Assembly: GCA_013423325.1 (NCBI GenBank)
Contig: BLJB01000056.1
Span: forward strand, 124,001 to 188,000
Length of the DNA: 64,000 bases
Source of the DNA: Usnea hakonensis
Taxonomy: Eukaryota; Ascomycota; Lecanoromycetes; Lecanorales; Parmeliaceae
Reading direction: 5' to 3'
Shown here: positions 31,181 through 41,427 of the stretch, piece after piece
How positions within the stretch are numbered: the first letter of the stretch is position 1
Layout of the letters: every line of letters begins with the position of its first letter
Made by a program: the position numbers and the translations under genes
The notes under the pieces: generated by a model
Told to the model about the DNA's origin: nothing
The model's database searches: none
Seen by the model: the letters and a program-made list of their open reading frames with translations, nothing else

Positions 31181-33343
31181 ATGCCAACCACAGGCATTGA
31201 ATACGATGCCCATGGCCGGGCCATGCGCGTTCGCAGATCGAATAAGGATAAGGACAGGGATAAAGAGAAAGATAGCAGGAGCTTGATCTCGAGCACGAGC
31301 AGCAGGAAGCATCGAGATTCGTCTTCTTCAAGCAGTCGCACGCCTGTACCACTAGATTCCTCTACCCAGCTATCCGAATACGCTCCCCAGACTCCGAACG
31401 TGGATCAGTCCCTAGAGGTGAAGGATAGCAGAAGTATCATCTCTAGTAGCAGCACCAGGAAGCATCGCGATCCCTCCGTCTCAAGCAATCGAACGCCTGT
31501 ACCACCCGATTGTTCGGCGCACGCATCCGACTTCAGCCAACAAAATGTTAACTTGGATCAGTTACCAGAGTTGCCTGAATCAGGCCCAGACTCGCCATCA
31601 TCAGCGACATCTCCCATGAACAGAACGACTTCAAGTATGTCGACTTCAGGGACAATGGTATCGCCAACAGTACAGCACCACCTTCCAGCTTCAGTACAGG
31701 CGTATTTGGCACCCTACTGTGAATCTGTTGTTGACCTTTCAGATTCCATATCTTCTCAGCCGACTCCAAAACCCGAGAAACCCAAGGAGCCCGCCGATAC
31801 TAAGCCTGCCGACGCGAAGCCGGATCCTCCCAAACCTCCTAGTCCCGCTTCAAGTTTAGACACACAAACGCTGGTTCGCAAATCGTCCTCCGAATCGGTA
31901 AAGACAGCCTTGTCCATAGCGTCTTCCCAGCCAGCAGTTCCTGTAAGAGATCAGCCGCAAAAGAAACCTGTTTCACTGAAGCCGGATGATCCGAAACAAG
32001 AGTCAAGAGCCAAAGCCCCAGCTTCGGAAGCACTGCCATACGGCGTTGGGCCATCCAGAGAACAATTCCACACTTCTCCACAGTTCGCGTACCCGCCTAC
32101 GCAACAAGCTATCGGACCGGCCCCTGTTCAGCATGCGCCTACATCTCAAGCCTTGTCTCACTATTCCGAGTACGGACCACCTAGCGGCTACCGTCCGCCG
32201 CAAATCATACCACCTGAAGCACCTCGGCCTCCAATGCCAACGTACCAAGACCAATGGGACAGAGCCCCAATCTCGACCGGTGGAAGACCGGATGACAGCA
32301 CGATGGCATTGTTCCACCGCATATCTTGCGCAATACCTGACCTTCACGCTCTCATGAGCCTGCATCATGACACTTGTGGCATATTGGAAGCCAGCCAACT
32401 CCATATTCGCGATCAGGAAGCGCGGAAAGCTGCCCAATTACGACATCTCGAGATTCGCATTGTGGAAATGGAACAGGATCTAGACACAATGAGCAAAGAT
32501 CATTCAATGGAAGTCACTCGATTGAAGCTGGACGCTCGGAGTCTAGAGAAGCGGTACAAAGAGGTCCAGCACAGATTGATTGCCGGGGGCAAGCAGCATG
32601 AAGCGCTGCAAGCGGCGAACGAAACATTACGCGCAGAGCAAAAGGAATCGGCGCGGAAATATCACGAGTATGAGCTAGCGCTGAGCGAGGCTTTCGACCG
32701 CGACAAGGATACAATGATTGCAGAGCAGCGCAACAATCAAAGAGCCATGCAAGACGAGCTACAAGCCCAAACACGGATTTCTGATGCAAACCTGTCAAAA
32801 AGATTGGCCGAAGAGAGGAGAGCACATGAAGAAGAGATTGAGATGCTTGAAAACAGATGGACTCGACAGCGGCATGAGCTTGAGGACCGACAGGCGAAGT
32901 TTCGACGAGACTTGGAGAACACCCTCGAGGCGAAGCAGAAAGTGGTCGATGAGGAGCGAAGGACCTATTTACAGGCCAGAGAGGGATGGGACAAAGAACG
33001 TGAGATACTGACAGGCAAATGGGAGGAAGAGCGCTCGTTACTTCAGAGAGCTTCCGAGGAACAGCGTAAAGCGTTGACACTCCAGTACCAGAGGGAGAAA
33101 GACAGCATCCTGAAGCAGACCTTGCAGTCTCGGAGTGGCAGGGAGGCCGAAGACTACGTTCTAGGATTAGAGAGGGAGATTGAGCGTCTCAAAGCAGGCT
33201 GGGGTGCTGACAGCTTCAAATTCCAGAAGGCAACTGCGGACTTCAAGGCCACGGCGAGGATGCTGAATGAGCAGAATAGTAAGCTGCAGAAGTTGACCGA
33301 GGCGTTTGGGCATGGTAGGCGTCCAAGTGATATATGGATTTAA
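31181..33343 (+). CDS. Coiled-coil protein of unknown function
   Basis: Single exon, 720 aa from the ATG at 31181 (MPTTGIEYDAHGRAMRVRR); an ATG at 31136 would add 15 residues. Residues 1-370 are disordered: an RSNKDKDRDKEKDSRS segment, two similar SRSxISS...RKHRD...RTPVP repeats and long Ser/Pro stretches. Residues 370-400 (ALFHRISCAIPDLHALMSLH) look like a short folded helix, followed by about 300 residues of heptad-like, highly charged coiled coil (for example LKLDARSLEKRYKEVQHRL). The C-terminus is HGRRPSDIWI. I do not recognise the family; it could be a scaffold or cytoskeletal adaptor, but nothing proves it. No enzyme motif is visible. Confidence 0.8.
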   Translation: MPTTGIEYDAHGRAMRVRRSNKDKDRDKEKDSRSLISSTSSRKHRDSSSSSSRTPVPLDSSTQLSEYAPQTPNVDQSLEVKDSRSIISSSSTRKHRDPSVSSNRTPVPPDCSAHASDFSQQNVNLDQLPELPESGPDSPSSATSPMNRTTSSMSTSGTMVSPTVQHHLPASVQAYLAPYCESVVDLSDSISSQPTPKPEKPKEPADTKPADAKPDPPKPPSPASSLDTQTLVRKSSSESVKTALSIASSQPAVPVRDQPQKKPVSLKPDDPKQESRAKAPASEALPYGVGPSREQFHTSPQFAYPPTQQAIGPAPVQHAPTSQALSHYSEYGPPSGYRPPQIIPPEAPRPPMPTYQDQWDRAPISTGGRPDDSTMALFHRISCAIPDLHALMSLHHDTCGILEASQLHIRDQEARKAAQLRHLEIRIVEMEQDLDTMSKDHSMEVTRLKLDARSLEKRYKEVQHRLIAGGKQHEALQAANETLRAEQKESARKYHEYELALSEAFDRDKDTMIAEQRNNQRAMQDELQAQTRISDANLSKRLAEERRAHEEEIEMLENRWTRQRHELEDRQAKFRRDLENTLEAKQKVVDEERRTYLQAREGWDKEREILTGKWEEERSLLQRASEEQRKALTLQYQREKDSILKQTLQSRSGREAEDYVLGLEREIERLKAGWGADSFKFQKATADFKATARMLNEQNSKLQKLTEAFGHGRRPSDIWI

Positions 33344-35698
33344 TGAGCCTATCCGCATTGACATCAATACGCAGGGGCCGACTGAGCTTTCACCAATGAA
33401 TACAAACCAAACAAGCACCAGAATTCCATCAGGCACTTGACGCCTGGCAAAGGGATGCCGCAAGTTGCAACTGATGTGCCTTCACCACGAATGGCCTTGT
33501 ACCTTTGGGTAAATGCAGTCTTCGACCGCATCTGTGTTATACCTTGTGATGGCTCGACAACGCTGTTGTATCAAAGCTTTAGGCCGACTGTCCCTTCGCT
33601 TCACGGTCTGATATTCAAAGTTACTTTCATTGGGCGATGCGAATCACAAGATGCCTCGGATTAGGAAGGCAGCTAGGCAACCTTGTTGATTTAGATTCAA
33701 TCGAATTGAGAGTAGACTTCTGCATTTCGCCAGCTCAAAGGCAGCGGCAAATGACTTCAACGCCACTCTCCCAATAAAGGTTGCTCGGCCATCGTTCACT
33801 GAAAGCCTCAGGGATCATTTAGCTTGGGCAAGACCACTCGAACAACATCACATTACCCCTCAGCTACGCAAAACATTTTTCCGGCACTGTTGACCACAGG
33901 TTTCTGCCATGGTTTATACGTCCGAGTCGTGGAGACTTGATTGAAATTGGGAGTGAAGCCAGAGCAAGCATATGGAATAGTTGGACAGAGGGAGAAATGA
34001 ACAGGATTGGAACAAGACCAACAGCTCCGCCCCCAGCACGGAGATTTGGCAATGCTGTGAGTACAGCTCGAGGTTCCTAGAATTGCCTTGCAGGCTTGTT
34101 CCACCAACAGCCCTTGATCTATTATTCATGTATCAAAAGTAAAGAAATATCAAGCAAGCCGAGTCAGAAATTCCCAGAAGCTTTGATCCTTTGCGCTTAC
34201 CGTGGAGAGCATAATAAATTGACATGGAAACTTGTTCAGAGAGTGGAATTGGGATGGATGAATAATGATGAAGGGGTGAATTCTCTGCCCCTTTTGAGTT
34301 GCATGTTGATGAATAAGTATGTACTTAATTTATAGGGCATGTTCAGGCGCAGGGAAGATTTGGGTAGAAAATGATTATCTTAGGTACCATTTCACTAATA
34401 TTATAATATCGTACCTGTTATGTATGATGCAGATCGATCTGCTCCCCTGATATTAGCTCATCTGTCCTGAAACACTGCTGATACTTTGCAAGTTGCAAGT
34501 TGCAAATACTCGTACTAGGAGCGGTCAGCGAAGTGGCTGTGCTTTCCGCCTGCTTGAGGTAAATGAAGTGCGATAAGATTAAAGGGAAGGGAATGTTGGA
34601 ATCAACAATTGTTTATACTAGAATCCTTTAGAGTGTTTTACTTTGAAGTCCTCGTACTGATGAGAGAAGGGGGAAAAATGACGATGACGATATAAAAAAA
34701 AAAGTTCGGAGGATTTCACGGTATTAAAGTAAGGCTGATAATAGTAATTGATAATTGATAAATCAGAAATCTGCCCTGGCACTGCTCATAAGCGAGACTC
34801 GGCATTGGCAATAGCTTACTTTACTTTACTCTAACGGGTTAAGACATATTTAGAATATTAAGGTAGACGCTGAGCCTTGCCGATAGCCCGATACGCCCTA
34901 GCAGCAGCAGCGTCAGCCTCGTTTTACAGTAAAGTAGGTACCTACTTTACCTAGTCCTTGGTTCACCCACACCGCCCGACTTTACGGCCATGGGTATGGG
35001 CATGGCCATGGCCATATGCAGTTGAATGCAATTGCGCATTATTGCGACTTTGCTGCCTATCAAGTAAAGAAGAGCTCTCCTCCAAAATCCATGTTCCTCT
35101 TCTCCTTCTTCCCTTCAGCCTTCAGTCAAATCTTTTGCTGGGACAGTCTTCTCTACTTCTTCCTCCCCCAACGCAGCCTAAGGTAATACGGAGTAATGGA
35201 ACTTCTTTACCTTCGTATCCTTCTCAAGTCGTCCGTTGCCACTTCATCCTAACCCATTGTTGTATTGACCGGGGGGTGCGGCGTTGCAACATCCCTAGCG
35301 CAGACCCCACCAAAGACCCCCCGTACCTGAGTTATCTGACACTTTACATCGTCTGTACCGGAACTACCTTACTGCTATTCCTCGCCTCCCAAAGCAGCCA
35401 TTCAACTCAATAGAAGCACGCGACTGGATCCTCTCCCGAACATTGTCCTTTCACCAACTCTTCCCAATCAGCCTTGTCTTGGCCACCACCCTCACCCTGC
35501 GATCCAGCCTTGTGCAATCATGGCCACCTCGTTTCTCCAATTACACCTATGCAGATCTCGCTTTCCCGCTGCTTGAAATTTCTGATCCTGGACCTCTACA
35601 CTTTGGTGGCGGAGATAGGTCCACTGGGAGAAGCCGATGGTGAAAAGCCTATCGAGGTCAAGATTCGATAAACCATATCAATCCCCTGCCGAGCAAAC
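33344..35698. other. Long intergenic region with 5' leader of the C2H2 gene
   Basis: I see no convincing gene in these 2.36 kb. The part at 34370-34950 is AT-rich with TAGGTACC-type motifs. An ATGGCCATGGCCATGG-like string lies near 35000, and 34958-35699 holds several upstream ATGs that would act as uORFs if transcribed. Confidence 0.45.
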
Positions 35699-38600
35699 AT
35701 GTCGACCACGTATTCAGCGCCTCCAACCGCGGGCCAACGGTCCCATCCTGTCGGCTTCAACGAACAGACCTGCTACGATCCATTCTTCCCATCCTCCCCA
35801 AACGATGAACAGCTTGTGCCGATAGAAGGTGATCATTCTCCAAGTCACTACTCCTACCAGCCTACCTCACCGCCGCCTCCTGTTTCCAAGGTCGACAAAG
35901 GCAGCCCTTGGCATTCCAGAAGCCCTCTTCACAACTACAGTCACTTACAGCTACCATCGCAAGCACCGCCCTCCAACAGCTTCCATTCCCCGCATTCCTC
36001 AAATTCCGAATTTGAATTTGAAAACCCAAGTGCTGGTCATGCCTTCCTAAGCCCTAGCGCCTATGTATCGGACAATGGATACAGCGGGTCGAGTGAGCAT
36101 ACTACCACTCCGGACTTCGGCAGTGGTTTCTACTTAGAAGACGACTTTGGCCTGCTGGAGGATCCAACCCAGAACGGCGAATCGCATGATCCGGCCTCGT
36201 TCCAGAACAGCCACCTTCTACAAGACAGTGCCGATATCGACAGCCCGCACAACTCTAATCACACCCGTACATCCCTTGGAGCTGCTACCCTCTCCTCATC
36301 TCTGATGAGCCCGGTTTTGACCAATTCGGACGCTCCTGGATCAAGACAGGCCACCGCCAGTCCACCAAGAACGGAGGAACCATACATCAAACACGCGAAC
36401 GATCCCAAAACGATGCCCTCCCAACATGCTATCAATGAGCTGCAGCCAGGGAATGTGAATCAGGTTCAGCCTATCAGTGCAGTGCAACAATCAACACCAA
36501 CGCTAACAGAAAGCTCGAAGGGCACCAGCCCCGACCTCTCTGCTGCTATGCCACATGTCATACGCGCACCAAGTCCTGTGGTACGTATTGAAAGCTATAC
36601 TCGAGGAGACTCGCCGGCTCGGGGAGCGGCGCCGCTAGGTCGGAGTGGAAGCAAACGAAGTCGGGCAGGAAGTACCTCGGCGCACCTGGCTGTACAGGAT
36701 AACCGTGATGACTATGAAGAGGATGATGAAATGCACAGGGGCGCGTCATTCGGTGGCCGATCAGGCCTTGACCCCGAATCGAGGTTTCAGGTCAGCGATA
36801 TCGAATTGCCTAATTTCAAGGATCAAGAGGAGAATGCGCAGATAGCATTAAAAAACGCAGATGTGGCGGACTGGCTCGCTGGCAGCGAAGCAGGCAGCGA
36901 GGATGCGAATGGCGATGCCCCGCGAAGGCCGTCGACGACAAACAAGCGGCAAAGGGCAAGGAGTACCGGAGCTCAAATCTTGTCACACGCGAACCTAGAG
37001 ACTTTCGAAGCCTCCGTCATAGATGCAAATATACCTGGACCAGGTGTACTTATAAACGAAAAGAGTGACGAGGAGGATGACGAAGATGAGGATGAGGCCG
37101 CGAGTATCGACGATTCACCTCCACCCACCACAGCATTTGGTGAGCCTGTCAATGACATTCCTGGAGAAGCCAAACCTGGGATTTACAATGAGCTGCCTAA
37201 CCAACCACCGCTCTATCGTGCGAAGTTGTGGCAAGATCCGCTCTACGATAGCTCGGACCCTGGCGTTAAAATGCAGCCAGAGACTGCCAACGCTGCCATT
37301 GCAAGATTTCAAGAGCGAGCTGGCGAGCTTGAGACACTATCTCGTGTTGCTACCTGGGGCACACGTCGACTCAGCGAGTCAGATCTTGAGGGTTTATTTC
37401 GCCAAATCAGTTTCAACGAGAAAGTTGCGGGAAAGTTCAAAGAGAAGCGTGAGAGAAGCAGTAGCTTTCTCCAGCAAGCAGCTGCAAAGCTCGTGCCAAG
37501 GCGAGCGAGCGTCTTGAAGCGCGAGGAAAGCGATAAGTCGAACCAGCAGGCTGCTCGTTCGTCGGCGCTGGAACACCCAATAAACGATACTCCTGGAGGT
37601 CGCAAAGAGAGCCTGGGGATCCCGCAACCACCGAAAGGCCTCCAAAGGATGACGAGTCTAGGCAAAAGGCCCAAGTCGCCCAGAATCAATACGGGCACTG
37701 CTGTGGCCGCAATGGCATTCCAGACTGGCGCTCTTGGCGCTGGCGGCCCTGTCAGTGCAACATCAAATTCTTCCCCTACAGGGTGGCCAATGCCGATGCC
37801 GAAGCCTCAATTGAAGCGTCCCAGAAGTCGCCCTGATACGAATGGGCCGGGCCTCCATGGACCTTCCTCTTCAAGTGGGGATCTTGGTCTAGCTGGGCTT
37901 TGGAACAAGCAAGGAGGACCGCCGCCACCATTGCTTGCGACGCCTGTTAAAAACGAGGATTCATTCAATAACTTTCAAGATGCTGAGGAGGACGATGACG
38001 AGGAAGGGACTGAAGACGCTGGTGTCACAATGGACCTGTCTATTCGACCTGATGCGATTATTCCCACACTTGATGGCTTCAAGTCTAACATTCACCAACT
38101 AAACCCACGATTGCCTCGGTTTATGTTTGACCGCATCGCACAAGAACAATTACGGCGATTCAAGAAGCTCATGGATTTCAAGATTAAGCATGCGCAGGCA
38201 CTCAGCACGGGCAAGTGTCAGTCTGGCAAACACTGCATCGAGCTGGGAGGTGAGCCCACCTATTTGCCTTCCAAATCAAGCTGCAAAGAGCCTGAGGTCA
38301 CTCACGCCGGTTACTCGGTCGCCGGCCTGGGACATTCTGATGAGGACGCAAGCGCTCTGGCCGAAGGAATTGTAACCCCGGCACAATTTCCTCCAGGGGT
38401 GCCCATGCCCCCTGTTAAGCGCCTTCCCGCCGAGTTCGAATGTTCGCTGTGCTTCAAGGTCAAGAAATTTCACAAGCCATCTGACTGGTCCAAGCACGTC
38501 CATGAAGACGTCCAGCCCTTTACCTGCACCTTCGCCACTTGCGCCGAGCCGAAGTCTTTCAAGCGCAAGGCGGATTGGGTCAGGCATGAGAATGAAAGGC

Positions 38601-39973
38601 ATCGCCAACTTGAGTGGTGGATGTGCAACATGAACGATTGCTCGCACAGGTGCTATCGCAAAGACAATTTCGTCCAGCATCTTGTCCGAGAACACAAGCT
38701 TCCCGAACCTAAGGTGAAGACTATCAAGAACGGTAAGCCTGCCGTACGAGGTCCGTCAAGCCAGAAACCTCGCATCAAGCACGGAGACGAAGATGACTCC
38801 AACGACGAGATTGACCAAGTATGGAAGCTCGTTGAGGAGTGCAGGCATGAGACGCCAAAGAACCCTAAAGACGAAGTCTGCAAGTTCTGTGGCAATATCT
38901 GCAATAGCTGGAAGAAACTCACTGTGCATCTCGCCAAGCACATGGAACAGATCAGCATGCCCGTCCTCAGTGTCGTAAGGCAGAAAGAGGTGACGTCTGA
39001 GACCATCATCAGCCCCATCGAGCAGCGTATGGTCTCTCAGCAAACCAGCATTTCGCCAACTGCGCAGAGTCCATTCACCCACACCAGCTCCTCCTCCATT
39101 TCTCCGTTTGGTATGCCTGTTGGAAGTGTGGGTGATTTGCCTACTGGGTTCACTGCCATGCCGCATCAGAACAACTACTTCGCAGGAGCAACTGAGCCGC
39201 AGACGTTGAACTACCAACACCGAGTCTCCCCAAATACGTACCCTCCACCCGGGCACGCACAGAATTTGGCCGCGAGTTACACCCAGCAGCATCGTGGAAG
39301 TGCAAGTGGGAGCCAGTTTCCTATGCCGCATCTGCAAACTCCAATGCCCGAGTATAACGGCTCATATGGTGCATCGCCAGCGCCTCAATTTCATCCAGTC
39401 AACGCAACCAGCACGACCTATACCCAGTCTCAGCAGGCACAGCCTAAAACCCAAAGCCCGGAGAACATACATGGCGGTCCCCAGCCACTTACCTCCCAAC
39501 CACGTGCGATGCCTTACGACAACGGCGAGGGGTTTCAGTACGTCCCTCAGCAACAGCAGGCATTCAGTCCGATCGAAGGGAACACTTATCAGTTTGATCA
39601 CGCGACATCCAGCTCATACCCGCAACTGCAGCCCTCTTCACCGCCCCCGTTCACGCAACACTCACCTCCGGAGGCGTCTTACCAGCAGCAGACGTCTCCG
39701 CATCCTCCATACCAGCAACAAAGCACTCCCGCAAACTCATATTCGCAGCAACAGCAGCATATGAGTGCCCCGGCACCGTCGTACACTACGCATCAAAGCT
39801 CGATCAGCGGTGGACTGCCAATGACATACGATCAGATGGGGCATATGCAGGGCTACCAGCAAGGGAACTCGAACTCGTCTTTGTATAATCAACAACACCA
39901 ACAGCAGCAACAGCAGCAGCAAAATCATCAGCCGCATGAGCATCAGCAAAGCTACCCGTACGGTCAGCATTGA
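35699..39973 (+). CDS. Large C2H2 zinc-finger protein with glutamine-rich tail
   Basis: Single exon, 1424 aa. Residues 1-900 are mostly disordered, with Ser/Pro-rich and acidic stretches (DEEDDEDEDEAAS) and a charged helix near 540-620. Zinc fingers start near 910: ECSLCFKVKKFHKPSDWSKH, then FTCTFATCAEPKSFKRKADW with RHENERH, a WWMCNMNDCSHRC finger ending VQHLVREH, and after a linker CKFCGNICNSWKKLTVHLAKH near 1060. The last 300 residues are rich in Gln, Pro, Tyr and His. This combination is typical of conserved fungal C2H2 regulators, and a nuclear role is inferred. The same finger layout occurs in the genes at 41428 and 50754. A polyglutamine-like HQQQQQQQQ stretch near the end may be length-variable. 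Confidence 0.85.
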   Translation: MSTTYSAPPTAGQRSHPVGFNEQTCYDPFFPSSPNDEQLVPIEGDHSPSHYSYQPTSPPPPVSKVDKGSPWHSRSPLHNYSHLQLPSQAPPSNSFHSPHSSNSEFEFENPSAGHAFLSPSAYVSDNGYSGSSEHTTTPDFGSGFYLEDDFGLLEDPTQNGESHDPASFQNSHLLQDSADIDSPHNSNHTRTSLGAATLSSSLMSPVLTNSDAPGSRQATASPPRTEEPYIKHANDPKTMPSQHAINELQPGNVNQVQPISAVQQSTPTLTESSKGTSPDLSAAMPHVIRAPSPVVRIESYTRGDSPARGAAPLGRSGSKRSRAGSTSAHLAVQDNRDDYEEDDEMHRGASFGGRSGLDPESRFQVSDIELPNFKDQEENAQIALKNADVADWLAGSEAGSEDANGDAPRRPSTTNKRQRARSTGAQILSHANLETFEASVIDANIPGPGVLINEKSDEEDDEDEDEAASIDDSPPPTTAFGEPVNDIPGEAKPGIYNELPNQPPLYRAKLWQDPLYDSSDPGVKMQPETANAAIARFQERAGELETLSRVATWGTRRLSESDLEGLFRQISFNEKVAGKFKEKRERSSSFLQQAAAKLVPRRASVLKREESDKSNQQAARSSALEHPINDTPGGRKESLGIPQPPKGLQRMTSLGKRPKSPRINTGTAVAAMAFQTGALGAGGPVSATSNSSPTGWPMPMPKPQLKRPRSRPDTNGPGLHGPSSSSGDLGLAGLWNKQGGPPPPLLATPVKNEDSFNNFQDAEEDDDEEGTEDAGVTMDLSIRPDAIIPTLDGFKSNIHQLNPRLPRFMFDRIAQEQLRRFKKLMDFKIKHAQALSTGKCQSGKHCIELGGEPTYLPSKSSCKEPEVTHAGYSVAGLGHSDEDASALAEGIVTPAQFPPGVPMPPVKRLPAEFECSLCFKVKKFHKPSDWSKHVHEDVQPFTCTFATCAEPKSFKRKADWVRHENERHRQLEWWMCNMNDCSHRCYRKDNFVQHLVREHKLPEPKVKTIKNGKPAVRGPSSQKPRIKHGDEDDSNDEIDQVWKLVEECRHETPKNPKDEVCKFCGNICNSWKKLTVHLAKHMEQISMPVLSVVRQKEVTSETIISPIEQRMVSQQTSISPTAQSPFTHTSSSSISPFGMPVGSVGDLPTGFTAMPHQNNYFAGATEPQTLNYQHRVSPNTYPPPGHAQNLAASYTQQHRGSASGSQFPMPHLQTPMPEYNGSYGASPAPQFHPVNATSTTYTQSQQAQPKTQSPENIHGGPQPLTSQPRAMPYDNGEGFQYVPQQQQAFSPIEGNTYQFDHATSSSYPQLQPSSPPPFTQHSPPEASYQQQTSPHPPYQQQSTPANSYSQQQQHMSAPAPSYTTHQSSISGGLPMTYDQMGHMQGYQQGNSNSSLYNQQHQQQQQQQQNHQPHEHQQSYPYGQH

Positions 39974-41427
39974 TATAGAAGCCTTTGGAGTATTGGTGGG
40001 CATGGCTAAGGTACGACAATTTACGAAAGCGAGTATCACGACTTTGATAGATGAGAAGTGCGCGGATTTGTGTGATATCTACAGCTATACAGGTGTCAAC
40101 AGCACAGGGTCAGTTGCTGTTTTCTCCTCCCCTTCTTTTTCCATTCGAGCATTTCCATGTGTATGTATTGCATAGCCTGGACGATGTTACCGGACGATCT
40201 ACACCGCATACAACGTAAATAGTGTCATTTAATATTCGCATCGTATATTTTGGAATTGAATGTGCTTGATCCCATCTTCTTTCGACTGAGGTTGCTTAAA
40301 TGGTAGGAAACGTTGAGGCGAGAGGAGAGGAAAGAATATGTCGAGGTAAGGCTAGAGAGATAGGATGAAGTCTTGGAATTTGGAACCGGTTTCTGTGGGA
40401 GATGAGTGGGGCATGACAAAAGCCATGTATATCATCGTGTAGGGGTGATGATGCGGGGTGGGGGTTTGGAATGCCGCGCGCAGCCAATTGGCGATTGCTC
40501 GGTCAGGGAGGACTCAAGAGGACTCGAGAGGATTCAAGTACTAGTACCTAACTCCAAGGTGAGGTCGCTTACCTTAGGTAATTAATGTAGCTACCCGAGT
40601 AATATACAGTAAACTAAGGTATCTTAAGGTACCTTACTCTTAGGATTGATCTTAGGATTGAGGGGCAAAAGGAAGAGAGGGGATCCGAGACAAGGCAACC
40701 ACACACACCTACCTAACTTTACACCACTGCGCATAAGTGCATCTAAATAAATTACAGTACTTAATGAAACACTGAATGTGGGAATCGCTTCACTCTTTTC
40801 TTCCTTGCGCACAGCCTCACAATTCATTTATATTACTTATATTATTATTCTCAACTGATCTTGCACAAACAACAAACAAACACGTCAAGCAGCTGATTGA
40901 TCATGACCTTATCTGCCACTGCCATATCAACAAGTAGGACCACCCCTATGGGATGCTGACATTGAAATTATGCGACTTTTGCTCCGCCATTGCTTCTCTA
41001 GCGCGACATCGAAAACCCCTCTCCACTCTTCCAGAAGCGAAAATGCAATCAGGACTTCGGATGCGTGTCTGCAGAGGTAAGGGAAATAGGGCGGCTCCTT
41101 CCTATCACCAGAGAAGGCTGTGCCAGCAATGCGTCGCGTTGGCCAGGTGTTACTACTACTGCCTGAGACCCATTATTCCCCTCCCCCCCCACCCCCCAAA
41201 GCCCTTGATTCTGAAAATTGCATTTCTAAGCCTTGTCCGTTCACATTGCCTCAATATTGCCCTCCCAATCCCCCCCAAAAAACATAGCAACACCTTGCTA
41301 GCATTCAGGCGACGTTGCTTTAGTCATTCTAGTCAACCTTGCGCTTCCTGACACCGCAAATAGGCATGTTGTAGCGCTTGATCGCGTACTTGGATCTTGC
41401 CCTAGTATCTAATCTACCATCGTCGTC
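39974..41427. other. Intergenic
   Basis: No gene is seen in this 1.45-kb region. 40500-40665 has several short direct repeats (GAGGACTC-type, then CTTAGGATTGA-type) and clustered TACCTTAGGTA-type motifs. 41180-41280 has C-rich tracts. Confidence 0.45.
40541..40665. repeat. Cluster of AGGTACCTT-like palindromic motifs
   Basis: CTAGTACCTAAC, CTTACCTTAGGTAATTAA, CTAAGGTATCTTAAGG and GGTACCTTACTCTTAGG follow one another within 125 bp. Similar motifs recur at intergenic sites across the window but I saw none inside exons. Confidence 0.6.
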